Source: Mesostigma viride (Eukaryota > Streptophyta > Mesostigmatophyceae > Mesostigmatales > Mesostigmataceae). Taken from it: a stretch of 64,000 nt of DNA. Positions within the stretch are counted from its first letter, which is position 1, and each line of letters opens with the position of its first letter. The stretch spans positions 129,501 through 193,500 of the forward strand of contig RPFO01000027.1 in the NCBI GenBank assembly GCA_009746045.1, read 5' to 3'. The notes under the pieces are model-generated. The model saw only the letters and a program-made list of their open reading frames with translations, was not told where the DNA came from and did not search any database. The position numbers and the translations under genes are program-made. This document shows, piece by piece, positions 41,528 to 52,308 of this stretch.

Positions 41528-43426
41528 AAAGTAAGTAAGTAAGTAAGTACTTGCGTGTCATGCGCAAAGGCATGCCACGGAGTACTATGCTAATCTCATT
41601 AGAAAAAATAATTACACAAAAGTTTAAACAAATATCGTCTGCATCATTCCCCAACCATTAAGCACTAGATGGGGATGTAATCCTCATCCGAGCTGTCCTC
41701 CACTGTAATGGCAGACGAGGCGGTAGTGTAGCGGCTATCCTCAGGGCCAATAACCTCCACCTGCGGACTTCTACCCGGCTGGCTAGCAACGGGCCGCGGG
41801 GCCCGTGGGGAGAAAACAGGAGCATCCCCCTCAGGAAGGTGCTTATCGCAGATGGCAGCCCATTTCTCCTTGTCAATCATGCGGGCGCGGAGACTACGGG
41901 TAGTCCCAGAAGCCCTGCATCTTCAAGCAGTTCTGTCACATAGGTCCGGGTCGCGCCGCGCTGGTGCCGGGCACGCGCAAGTTTGACAGTGGGTTGAGAT
42001 GGGACAAGGGGACCCTCAGTGCCATAGGAGGAGGTGTCTACCTGGTTGGCCCGTCTTAAGCCCCCCGGCAGGGCCCACATCGGTATTCACCTGGTCTGTG
42101 CGGGCAAGATGGCCGGCAAAGAGGAGGTGCATGGAGTTAAGTAATGCAATACGCATTACTTTTGCATACTTGCAAGTATGCAAAAGTAATGCGTATTGCA
42201 TTACTTAACTAAAATTGGGCCGCGTGGGGAAATCCGGCGTTCCGCACACACCGCTCGTTACCGAGGTGACTCGATTAATTACGACTCGGCTATTCCCAGC
42301 CTCGCGCCGTAATTCCTATTTCGACTTGGCCTACCCGGCCTCCGCCAAACATAGAAATCCACAAATATTTCGACTCGGCCTCCCAGACCTACCCGCCGCA
42401 AATATTTCCGTGCCTCCGAGAGGATTCGAACCCGGTACCCCAGGAGCGAACGCCAATCTTAGTTAAGTAATGCAATACGCATTACTTTTGCATACTTGCA
42501 AGTATGCAAAAGTAATGCGTATTGCATTACTTAACTAAGATTGGCGTTCGCTCCTGGGGTACCGGGTTCGAATCCTCTCGGAGGCACGGAAATATTTGCG
42601 GCGGGTAGGCCTGGGAGGCCGAGTCGAAATATTTGTGGATTTCTATGTTTGGCGGAGGCCGGGTAGGCCAAGTCGAAATAGGAATTACGGCGCGAGGCTG
42701 GGAATAGCCGAGTCGTAATTAATCGAGTCACCTCGGTAACGAGCGGTGTGTGCGGAACGCCGGATTTCCCCACGCGGCCCAATTTTAGTTAAGTAATGCA
42801 ATACGCATTACTTTTGCATACTTGCAAGTATGCAAAAGTAATGCGTATTGCATTACTTAACTCATGGCGGTGTCGAATGGTATGGGTGACAAGAGGGAGC
42901 TCGCAGTAGAGCTCGGCCCGGGTGCGGCGTTCTTGGTAGCGAACGCCAAGGATATGACGGAGCATTCTAGTGACGGTGCCGTCAAGCTGCTGGCTCAGCG
43001 CCTGGTCCAGGGTCCACGCCTCGCAGCCGTAAAGGAGGATGCTGAGGACAAGGGCCTTGAACAGAATGCGCTTGCGTCGCTCACTCAGGTAGTGGCAGGT
43101 CCAGAACCTGTCCAGGCGGCGGAGGGCCGCCCAGGCCTGGCCAATGCGGGTGTTGATGTCGTCGGCTGTGGAGGGAAGCCAGCTGCCAAGGAGCTTGAAG
43201 CGAGTCGCCGGGGGGACGGGGCTGCCGTCCAGCAAGAGGAGGGTGGGTGGGGCTATCCCAGCACTGGGAAGCCGATGGCCGCATGACCTCCGTTTTCTTG
43301 CTGATCATAAGCCCCACCGCCCGCGCTTCCAGTGATAAGCTGTCTAGCCAGAGTTGGGCTGACTCCGGGGTTTCCACGAGCGTCGTGTCATCAGCGTAGA
43401 TCAGATCGCTCAGGCGGTAGGGTCAG
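41528..43426 (-). mobile_element. 5'-truncated RT-bearing LINE with 10-bp TSD, interrupted by a palindromic element
   Basis: Flanked by GTTGCGCACT at 41518-41527 and 43427-43436. Read on the - strand it starts inside the RT at the YADDTTLVE catalytic motif (about 43382-43408). It continues through ISKKTEVM, FKLLGSWLPSTADDINTRIG, RKRILFKALVLSILLYGCEA and LRHILGVRYQERRTR, to a C-terminus ending EDSSDEDYIPI (41668). It closes with a (TACT)n tail at 41528-41552. This arrangement suits an L1-like non-LTR element. A 728-bp insert (42135-42862) splits the coding region. Confidence 0.8.
42135..42862. mobile_element. 728-bp palindrome-of-palindromes element with 5-bp TSD
   Basis: Structure: P-S-P-S'-P. 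P is a perfect 76-bp palindrome (38-bp arms, no spacer; AGTTAAGTAATGCAATACGC...) present at 42135-42210, 42461-42536 and 42787-42862. S (42211-42460) and S' (42537-42786) are 250-bp inverted copies with one mismatch. The whole is therefore symmetric around about 42498. It is flanked by CATGG at 42130-42134 and 42863-42867. S contains a pol III B-box-like word GGTTCGAATCC. No protein is recognised. Two nested or head-to-head copies of a smaller P-S-P transposon would explain it. Confidence 0.9.
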
Positions 43427-43436
43427 GTTGCGCACT

Positions 43437-44333
43437 GTTTGCATTTTCTGCCCTTCCGTGTCGGGTTCCCGCACCGTTGTGCCTCTAATTTATGATTTGT
43501 CTTCTGCATTCTGCATGCTACGTTACTAGCCCAAACCTTGGTCGTGTGCCACACAGAAGCTTCCTTTTCTTTCGCCCACATGTCATACCGACCCCGGCCA
43601 CGTTGTTCAGCAACCCACGTATTCGGCGGCCGGGCAGTGCTGACCTTCATTGGTAACCCGAGCCTTGAGCTCGTCACTCGACAGTGACACAGTGGTTTGT
43701 ATTTATTGTGGTCATTAGGCGCGCGGTTGCTTTCGTTTGTGCTGCACTGTTCAGCTCCTGGAACCCCGTCGTCTTGTGCTTCGCCTTTGGGGCCTCTGCT
43801 TCGCCTGTGGGGCCTCTGGGGGAGGCACGCCAACTAGGTATATGATGCACACCCGACGTTCTTGACCTTCCACTGCATGTTGGCCCGCGTTTCCACTCTA
43901 CCAGTAATAACAGTCGTGCCCCGTATTACGTTGTTATTACCCATTGAACACTGGTCTGCCCTGTTTTTGTCCTATAGCCGGTCAGACACTCGTCAGATAG
44001 CCACCACGGCATCCAAATTATGTGGTTGGTGCCGGACAGGAACAGTGGCAATGATTAGGTCCTGGCTAAATTATTCCGACTAATATTATTAATCAATGCA
44101 ATTCTCAACTACGTCTCAATCATGTTCCATCATGCAAAGTCCACACATTAATCTCTTTTTTTCTTTCAACACATTCCAGTGTTATACCATTCGTAGCCAG
44201 TGGGGTTCAACCCACCGAGTGGCAATGTGGCATGATGGTGGGTTGAATGTTGGTGCTACTGACGGGTCGGTTGTGGGTCGATCATTTCTGCACCGCGCCG
44301 TGCATCGTTCTGTCAACGGGCATTTAATTATTA
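43437..44333. other. Unassigned stretch with a Cys-ending - strand open frame
   Basis: A 136-codon - strand frame (43833 down to 43423) starts MACLPQRPHRRSRG and ends EAQRCGNPTRKGRKCKQCAT, a possible zinc-binding end. The family is unknown, and it overlaps the LINE target duplication at its end. It may be a remnant of the sequence the LINE entered. Confidence 0.35.
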
Positions 44334-44760
44334 CACGTGACTGCGTCACGTGAGCATAAGTCCTCAGTGGGAGGGGAACATGGGATGGAATGGATCATGT
44401 AAGCTATCTATAGGTCCTAGTGACAGGGTTGTGGGCACCACGGCCCGAATCGCTATGATATGAATGTCCTTGGCGTGTTGTTTTGCCCGTGGGATCGATC
44501 TCTTAATTGTTAGCCTTGGCTTTGTTTATTTTTACGTGGGTGCCTTTACTCTGATATGAATGTCATACGCGGTCACACCCGGAGCCCCCACAGACTTGGG
44601 GGTGGTCTCCTTCATCACTACTTGCCATCTATATCCTTGCGTACCATCTGCCTCCATATTACAGACAAACCAGGAGGCTGCCCGGGTGTGAGCCCGTCAC
44701 GTCGATCGAGGGTAGCACATGTCCATGCCGAGTCTATCACAAAAAGTCCACGGGTCACTG
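44334..44760. repeat. Dispersed repeat, copy 2
   Basis: Begins with the palindrome CACGTGACTGCGTCACGTG (44334-44352) beside TTAATTATTA. It continues as the reverse complement of the 38.2-38.55-kb copy, with an insertion of about 100 bp around 44455-44555 (GATATGAATGTC duplicated at both edges). Confidence 0.7.
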
Positions 44761-44959
44761 GCGGCCCTGCCGCGCGCGGCCTGGGGCACGCCAGGTGAGG
44801 ACATAACGCCCAGGCTGGGCGGTCTTCGTGCCAGATAGTCAATCTGATGTGTCTACCTGATCTGTGCGGGCCAGGTGCCCGGCTAGGCCCAGGCGCCTGT
44901 GCCTAAGAATGTGGGAAACATAGGGCAAATCAGCGTACAAATCCTCTGAAAGTCTGATT

Positions 44960-45930
44960 ACAAATGTGCAAACCAAAGGGGATGTTAATTAAGGGCCTTG
45001 TGCAGCATCTTGGTGACGTTGCATGCCGTCGAATCGTTGCTCCAGCTCCTGCGTCAGTGTCCAGGTCTCGGCGCGCCGTAGGTCAGGATCGTCAGAATGA
45101 CGACCTTGAAGAGGTCACGCTTGATGATCCGGGCTATAATAGGGCGGGGTTGCTCCACCATGCAGCAGCGGTGGTCATGGAGTTGCGCCCACGCCATGCC
45201 GATCCGTGTCGTCAGGTCGTCCTCGCAGTCGGGAAGCCAACTGCCGAGCCGCCAGCTTGAAGCGGCCTGAAGTAGTAGCCGGGTAGTTGACCTCGCGGTG
45301 TCGTCAAAGACGGGCGGAGTGTGGGCGGGGGCCCTGCTATGCCGACTCAGGGCCAGGGCCTCCGTTTTGGGGCTGATTTCTAGACCAACGGCGCCCGAGC
45401 CTCGAGCGCCATGCAGGCAGTCCAGCCAAAGTTGGTTGGGCAGACTCCGGCTTCTCGATGAGCGTGATGTCGTCGGCATCAGTTTAAATGAGGTCAGCTA
45501 GCAAAGTCTGCTTGTTAGTCGGCCCCCCTCCCCCAAGCTCGTTCGTGATCACTAGGCCAGGGGCACGGCCTGCAATGCTAGCAAAGCGGGCACGCGCCTG
45601 GCGCATAACATAATCCACTACAATAATAAACAGGTACGGCGACAGGACGCAACCCTGCCAGACGCCAGCCGGTCTGCAGTGGGCATAGCGGGGTAAAGCC
45701 GTGTTGAGTGTGCACCGAAGTAGTCGACCCCTCATACAGCGTGCGGATGACGGCAATCAGGGGAGTGCATGGGGACGCGCGAGCGCGAGCAAGGACAGCC
45801 CACAATAGAACAGCCCAGAGGACAGAATCAAAAGCCTTGATGAAGTCGACGAAGATCAGGATGGCGGGAAACTCACCAACGGGCATGATGGCGGGCATAT
45901 ATAGGCATTCCCGACCTCCCGCCACATGCT
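44960..45930 (-). pseudogene. LINE reverse transcriptase fragment
   Basis: The - strand encodes LIFVDFIKAFDSVLW (RT motif A), GCVLSPYLFIIVVDYVMRQA (motif B region), then LGSWLPDCEDDLTTRIGMAW and KRDLFKVVILTILTYGAP, in shifting frames. The YADD core is lost to a small deletion. It is related to, but distinct from, the copies at 41.5 and 48.3 kb. Confidence 0.75.
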
Positions 45931-45957
45931 ATTCGCATTGCCTCCCTGCCTGCACGG

Positions 45958-47164
45958 ATGGGTGGCTGTGGTCTGACTCGTGCCGCCCGGCTGGCCCCAG
46001 CAGCATTTTTGGGCTCCGTCGCTCAGTCGTGGGCGGAAAGCTGCCGGCTCCTGCCCCTTTTGGCAACGGCAGCGCCTGACCTCCTGGACCCCAGCAGCCC
46101 TTTGCCCTTCGTCACCGCCATCCAGGAGGCCTATGCTGAGATCCAGCAGGCCTGTTCTCCCGTCCGTGCCGCTCAGGCGGTACAGCGCCACCTCCCTCGC
46201 GGCACTCCCTCGGTCGCCTCCGTTCAATCTCCCGCCGCATTCCCTGCTCGCGTCATCGATAAACACCAGAAAACCTACGCGGGTATTCTGCACACGGCTG
46301 ATTGGATTGCTCTTTTCGCGGACCTCAACGCCCAGGGACGTGCGTGGCTGTTCTCGCTTTCCTTGCGGAGTGTGGGCTCGGCGTACCTTCGTGCTCTTCC
46401 CATGGCCCCCCATTCGCCTTGGCTCCCAGCCACTACTCGGTGGCGCTCCGGCACCAGCTATATTTGCCCCGCAGCCTCTTGTTCCGGCCGGGCGGCCTTG
46501 TGGTAGCTGTGGGCAGCCGCTGGATCCCACGGGGACTCACTACCTTGCCTGCATGGGGGGCCAACAGAATCAGAATTGGTATTTGTATTTGCACACTGTC
46601 CTCCTGACGGTGGTGCTCGCCATGATTCGGTCGGTTTTCCCCCACGCGAACATCCGGTCCGAGGATGCGGATGGCGCTGCCTTCTATTCCCCCAACCACC
46701 GGCCTGACATCGTGGTGCTGGACTTTGAGGGGGGTGGCCGGCATCTGCTTATCGACGTTTCGGTGGCGCGGCCCTTGTCTCTTAGCCACGTGGCTGGGGC
46801 CTCCCTCACGGCAGGTTACACGGCGGACCGGGCGGAGCGGGCCAAGCTCCTGGCCTACGGCGACGTCGGGCACCATCGTGTGGTGCCCTTTGTCCTGGAG
46901 GAGTTTGGGGCCATGGGGCCCCTGACCTCCGCCTTCTTCAAGGAGTGTTGCCGGCTCCGGGAGGACCGGCTGGACCTGGAGGGCCAGCGGGCCCCATGGT
47001 CGGCGCGGACCTGGACGTCATATTGGCGTCAGCGCTTGTCGGTGGCGCTGACTCGGGCCATGGCTGACATCATGCTCCGCCCGGTACGCGGGCTGATTTT
47101 GCGGTGCAGCAGGGCTATTAGGTTCCTCCCGTTAGGAGTTTCCATTGGTCTTATCGTAGTATAG
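45958..47164 (+). pseudogene. LINE-type C-terminal region with zinc knuckle and restriction-like endonuclease motif
   Basis: The two ends read best in different frames. The first is ARLAPAAFLGSVAQSWAESC...AQGRAWLFSLSLRSVGSAYL. The second is CGSCGQPLDPTGTHYLAC (CCHC knuckle), then RPDIVVLDFEGGGRHLLIDV (PD...D pattern of PD-(D/E)XK nucleases), then AERAKLLAYGDVG and VVPFVLEEFGAMG. This arrangement is common at the C-terminus of RT proteins of elements that use a restriction-like endonuclease. The RT itself is absent here. The neighbouring RT fragment is on the other strand, so it is probably a different element. Confidence 0.5.
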
Positions 47165-47192
47165 AGATTTTACATGGCTCTGTATAGAGGTT

Positions 47193-47348
47193 TATAGCTG
47201 GGCGTTTGCTTTGGTTTGAGTGATTTCACTCTGCTGTAAGTAATTATATTATTAATATATAGGCATTATAGCTGGGCATTTGCTTTGGTTTGAGTGATTT
47301 CACTCTGCTGTAAGTAATTATATTTTTAAATATATATAGGCATTATAA
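47193..47348. repeat. About 74-bp tandem duplication
   Basis: TATAGCTGGGCRTTTGCTTT followed by GGTTTGAGTGATTTCACTCT and an AT-rich end occurs twice, starting at 47193 and 47267. It lies in the likely 3' UTR of the preceding element remnant. Confidence 0.88.
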
Positions 47349-48339
47349 TTGTGGTGTGATTTAACATTCCGGCTCTCTCGGTTTAATAGCTGGCATAAAG
47401 TGTGACTCGATCACGTCTACTTTCCGAGGGGGCTCTGCCCGCCGGCTGGTGGGATGACACATGGGTCCTCATTCCTGATGTACGCGTTACATGTCAATAT
47501 CAAGTTCTGAACGACCTGATATCTGTTACTGATGACTGAGTGAACATTCCCTTTCAGGGACGAGTTCCATTCATGAATTCGACCATTGTTCATAGTGATC
47601 AATAGGAATAACTGAGGACACCGTGTAGATCTTTCATGCAGTAGGTGTTCCAGCCGATGTTTTAGCCTGTATACCCGAACCATAATTGAGCGGCTTACTC
47701 AAGCATATACTAGTACTGCATGCCGCACACGCGGAGGAGGTAGAGACACCTTCCGCAGAAATCACGGCGGCCGCCAACTGCAGCACAATTAAGGCGGCAC
47801 TGTGGCGGTCTCTCGACCGTCTCACCAGACGGCGGGAAAAGCAACTTGCAGGCTGACATCCGGCCGGACATGCCCCCATGCAACTTTGGTTCAGCTCCCA
47901 GGCCAAACTATCGGGGGGGCCGCTGGACTACCCCCGGCCGGCTCAACCCCACTGCAGCTGCAGTGCGCGCTGCGGCTAGCCGATCGAGGCGGCCCCATTG
48001 TTGAGCGGCCCCGGCCCGCACGATCCCACGAGCGAGAAAGACTACCTAGGGGGCACCCGCAGTAGTACACAGGCGTAGCGCCGCAATGAGAATCGCAATT
48101 TTGGAACTTTCCAGTACTGTAAAAAAAAAGTTGCAAACCTAATTTTAGCTGGCAAAACTGGTTGTTGCGTAACTTCGTATTAAAATTAAGTCATAACTCC
48201 TTGTAGAAATAAGACTTTTTGAAACTAAAGATGCAACGCCGTGTGCCTCTGACAGTACCTGTCCTTATCAACAGAAGTAGACAACTAAAAAAGTTCGCAA
48301 TGTACGTTGCGATATAATCTTGTTGCGATTCTTGTTGCG
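47349..48339. other. Unassigned stretch
   Basis: A GC-rich block (47740-48070) with about 90-codon open frames on both strands and an AT-rich block (48110-48320). No family recognised. Confidence 0.4.
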
Positions 48340-50590
48340 ATACTGCAGGTGCATGCCCTACCATGTACCTGGTCCCACGGCTCACGGCTTTGGCCCCCTG
48401 GTGGACAGCCCCCACGACAAGTGCCGGAAGTTAATTCCCAAGGAATGGGCCGTGCTGCCATCTCGGGTTCTCCACCCTCCGCAATCATTGATGCTGCCAT
48501 GGGAGTGGACAATCTTTCATCGGAGGTGGTTCAGATGTCTGAGCTCAGTTGAGCCTAATTCCTCCGGGGTGTTTGCAACCGGATTCTATGAGATTGCCTC
48601 CGCCCCCCCGCCGATCGGTTACTATTGGGAGACCGCTCGGTCCGGCCAGGTCATGCTCTACAAGGGCAAGGGGTCGACCGCCGTGGATACTGGCAACTAC
48701 CCCGGTGTATGCCTCCAAAGCTGCGCACGTGCTGAAAGTCTTCATGCGTCTCCTGCTGAACGTACCGCATGCGAGTGCCAGCCTCGATTCCCATCTAGGT
48801 GAGTCCCAGATGGGCTTCCGTGGTCACAACTGTGTTATCCGGTCACCACTACCGTGCGCCGCCTGATCAAGGAAGTGGGCCGCCTGGCCGGTAATCCACG
48901 AAGATCAATAGCAATTGCAAGAGGCCGGAGCCCCCGGCGGCCTCTTGCCATTGCTATTGATCTTCGTGGATTACACCAAGGCATTCAATACGCCATATAT
49001 AGGACGACAGGCTAATATGGGTGGTCCACCTGTTCCGTTCCCATCATACTTCATTGAGATCATCCGCCAGTTCCATGAAGCCTGGGTCCCAAGCCCAGGT
49101 CTGTACCGCTGACGGGGTCACTCCGGCGCCCGCCCCTGTGCCATTACACCGGGGGCGGCACTCGGGGTCGGCATGCGGCAGGTCTTTGTGCTCCGATAGA
49201 AATATTGATTTTAAAAAAAATTAAAAAAAAAATTAAGGCCCCATATCTCAGCCGGTATTCATCATTATGGTGGACTATATTATGCGGCATGCACAAGCCC
49301 CGCTTTGCCCTGGTGTAGGGGCCGCGCCCGCCGGGGATCGAGGTCCACAGAGTACGCCAGCTACGGCGGGCCGGGTTGACCCACCCTACCGACTGAGCGA
49401 TGTGACCTATGCTGATGACACGACACTCGTGGAAACCCTCAATCAGCCCAACTCTCGCTAGACAGCTTATCACTGGAAGCGCGCGGGCGCTCAGGGGCTT
49501 ATGATCAGCAAGAAAACGGATCGACTTCATGGCCACCGGCTTCCCCGCAGGGACACTATCCACCCTCCTCTTGCTGGATGGCAGCCCCGTCCCCGGCCCG
49601 GCTACTCGCCGTGAAGCTCCAATAGGCAGCTGCAGGCTCCCCTCCACGGCAGACGACATCAACACCAGCAGTTGGCCAGGCCTGGGCAGCCCTCCGAGGG
49701 CCGTTGCCTCGACCGTTTCTGGACATGCCGCTACCTGAGTGCGCGGCGCGAACACATTCTGTTCAAGGCTTGTCCTTAGCATCCTCCTTAACAGCTGCGA
49801 GGCGAGGACCCTTGGCCAGGAGCTGAGCGAGCAGCTTGACGGCACTGCCGGCTCACTGGAATGCTCAGTCACATCCTCAGTGTCCGCTACCAAGAGCGTC
49901 GCACCCGGGCCGAGCTCTACTGCGAGCCCGGGCCTAGCTTCTGTCACCTATACCATCCGACACCGCCCCCTACTCTTTCATCGGCCATCTTGCCCGCACA
50001 GACCAGGTGAATCCGATGTGGGCCCTGCCGGGGGGCTTACAACTGGCCAATTTACCAGGTAGACATCTCCTCCTATGGTAGGGCCCCCTCTTCCCCTCGC
50101 AACCCACGCGGGCCGACTTGCGCTCGCCCCGCCGGCGCACGGACGCGGCGTTAGCCGGAACTATGTGATACAACTGCTTGATGATGCGGGGCTTCAGTGA
50201 CTATCCTTACTCCGTGCCCGCATGACTTGACAAGGAGAAATGGGCTGCCATTTGCGATAAGCGCCTTCCTGAAGGGTATGATCCTGTTGTCTCCCCACGG
50301 CCCATTGTTAGCCAGGGTAGAAGTCTGCAGCTATAGAGCTTAGAGGATATTGCCCCTGAGGACAGCCGCTCCACTACCGCCTCGTCTGCCATTACATATA
50401 CAGTAGAGGACAGCTCGGATGAGAATTATATCTCCATCTAGTCCTATATGGTTGGGGCATGATGCAGAAGATATTCGTCTGTTTGTTCAAACTTTTGTGT
50501 AATCATTTTAAAAAATGAGATTAGCGTAGTACTCTGTGGCATGCCTATGTGCATGACACGCAAGTACTTACGTACTTACTTAGAAGCGTG
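48340..50590 (+). pseudogene. Degenerate RT-bearing LINE, + strand copy
   Basis: Blocks of RT in shifting frames. These include LLLIFVDYTKAFNTPYI (motif A, about 48948), VDYIMRHAQAP, and LSDVTYADDTTLVETLNQPN (YADD, about 49398-49450). Then come LLDGSPVPGPATRR, DDINT and the C-terminal part (DDAGL, EDSSDEN). The 3' end GAGATTAGCGTAGTACTCTG...AAGTACTTACGTACTTACTT matches the tail region of the 41.5-kb copy. Frames are too broken for activity. Confidence 0.75.
48892..48973. repeat. 36-bp inverted repeat with 10-bp loop inside the LINE RT
   Basis: Arms 48892-48927 and 48938-48973 are reverse complements with one mismatch. The right arm encodes part of RT motif A (LIFVD), so the left arm is an inverted duplicate of coding sequence. 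Confidence 0.9.
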
Positions 50591-50863
50591 CAAGCCACAT
50601 GTGCGATCAATACTACAAACTGAGAGGCTGTTATGCTAATGCGGGTGCAAATCTGACCCATGTGCGTCCACATGGCACTCTTACAGGTGCCTTCGTGCCT
50701 TTCAGTTATAACTTGTTAACCATGCAGCTTGCGCCCCGGCACCATGCCGTGGAGAGAGCGCTCTGTGGCCTGCCCACCTGCGGCAGTGAGAGAAGCTAGG
50801 GCGCCCTCCCTCCTTCTCACTGTGTATATAGGGTTGAAGGTTCCTTTACTCTGTATTGGCACC

Positions 50864-50882
50864 CACGTGACGCAGTCACGTG
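50864..50882. repeat. CACGTGAC-GCA-GTCACGTG palindrome next to TTAATTA
   Basis: The same 19-bp palindrome as at 38536 and, inverted, at 44334. A variant lies at 28673-28691. It is followed by CTTATTAATTGTTAACC. Confidence 0.8.
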
Positions 50883-51652
50883 CTTATTAATTGTTAACCA
50901 GGCGCGTTGTGTTACTGAGTGGACGCAGCAGAATGTAAGCGGCCCCAATAAACGCAGAGCGTGGGATGATGCCATTCCGGACCTGGTACTCCCAACAACC
51001 AAGCCAGCCTCCGCTCATGGAGGAACGCGTGACTATAATTAATCGAAGGTGTATAATTAATGTCAAGACCTGCAGACCATGAGGTCCTCCAACTCCGGGC
51101 ACCCCGCCGCGAGGAGCTGGCGTATCTCGGTCGTCATGCAATAGTCGCTAACCGAGAGTGACATCAGCCGAGGGCATGTCCGTGCCACCAACACAACCGT
51201 GTCCTCCTCGACGTCCGTCGGCCCCTCGAGGCCAAGCACCCGTAACTCCCCCCCCCGCTCCATCAACAGCCCTTTCACGTCCGCGCCCGCACACCTTGCG
51301 CCGCCGAGCTTGAGCGCGCGGAGCCGAGGACAGTGCGCTGGCCAATCGCGGCGAGCGAACGCCTCGTGACCGCGCGGCACAAGGCGAGGTTGAGATACTT
51401 CAGTTTGGGGCACCCGCGCGCGAGCGCCACAAGGCTGTCCTCGTTGCCCCACCGGTACACCGGAAACAGGTACTGCAGCTCGGGGCAGTGGCGCGCGAGT
51501 GCGTACATGAACGCCCCCTGCGCGCCCGCGTCCTGCCCTAGAGGAACAGAAAGAGTCTCCTGCACGTTGAGAGACCTTAGAAAGACGGCATCCCTACTAT
51601 GCGTATCCCCATCCCTACTATGCATGACAGTCCCCAAAATGCACATCGAGAG

Positions 51653-51752
51653 AAGGATCCCCCTCTCCCCCTCTCCCCCTCTCCCCCTCTCCCCCTCTCC
51701 CCCTCTCCCCTCTCCCCCCTCTCCCCCTCTCCCCCTCTCCCCCCCGGCCCCC
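51653..51752. repeat. (CCCTCT)n tract
   Basis: CCCCTCTCCCCCTCT repeats just beside the copia insertion site, probably inside an intron of the LRR gene. Confidence 0.85.
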
Positions 51753-51805
51753 TCCCCCTCGTCAGCCCCGCGACGTTCCATTTGCGTGCCAAAAATAGCA
51801 GCTGG

Positions 51806-52263
51806 AGTTAGATGAGATGCTTAGGCTGACACACGGATTTCCGGCCTGCGCGCCGCGTATTGCCTACCGCGGCTGAGCGGGACACCTCAGTACAGTACGG
51901 CAGGGTGTACGGTACTGAGGTGTCATGTGGACCGATGTGCGGTTAGTGCCAGACTGTTCCTAGGTGCTAGCTCGACCCGCCAGGTCCGGTGTAGCCGGGC
52001 CTGACGGGCCGAGTCTTAGCTGGTTGCTAGTGACGTGGTCGCATGGCATTGCAGTGTACAGTTGTCCACTGGTTGTGTGCTGCAGGTAGCACCGCCATAG
52101 GCATATAGGCGTAGCACTGGGGAGTGCCACAGCACCCGAGTTTGCCCAGACGTTCCATTCTGAGCCCTCAGCTTCCATTGCTCTCTCATTGTATTATTGT
52201 AATACAATCATCATTCGCTCTCAGCTTTCGCAGTTGTTCGTCGTCCCTAGTCTCCATCCAACT
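51806..52263 (+). repeat. 5' LTR of the copia-like element
   Basis: 458 bp, begins AGTTAGATGAGATGCTTAGG and ends CTCCATCCAACT. Preceded by GCTGG. Confidence 0.92.
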
Positions 52264-52281
52264 TGGACTGAAAAGTTCGAT
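52264..52281 (+). promoter_or_regulatory. Putative tRNA primer-binding site
   Basis: TGGACTGAAAAGTTCGAT follows the 5' LTR without a gap. TGG pairs with a tRNA CCA end. The tRNA was not identified. Confidence 0.55.
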
Positions 52282-52308
52282 ATTTTTTTTACAAGCAAAA
52301 AAAAAGAT

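Noticed and set aside
42215-42782. Two 83-codon ORFs on opposite strands ending alike
   Set aside because: They are mirror reads of the inverted 250-bp arms of the palindromic element. No family or codon signal.
42135-42862. CRISPR-like spaced repeats
   Set aside because: Three repeats are palindromic, the spacers are 250-bp inverted copies, and the context is a eukaryotic LINE.
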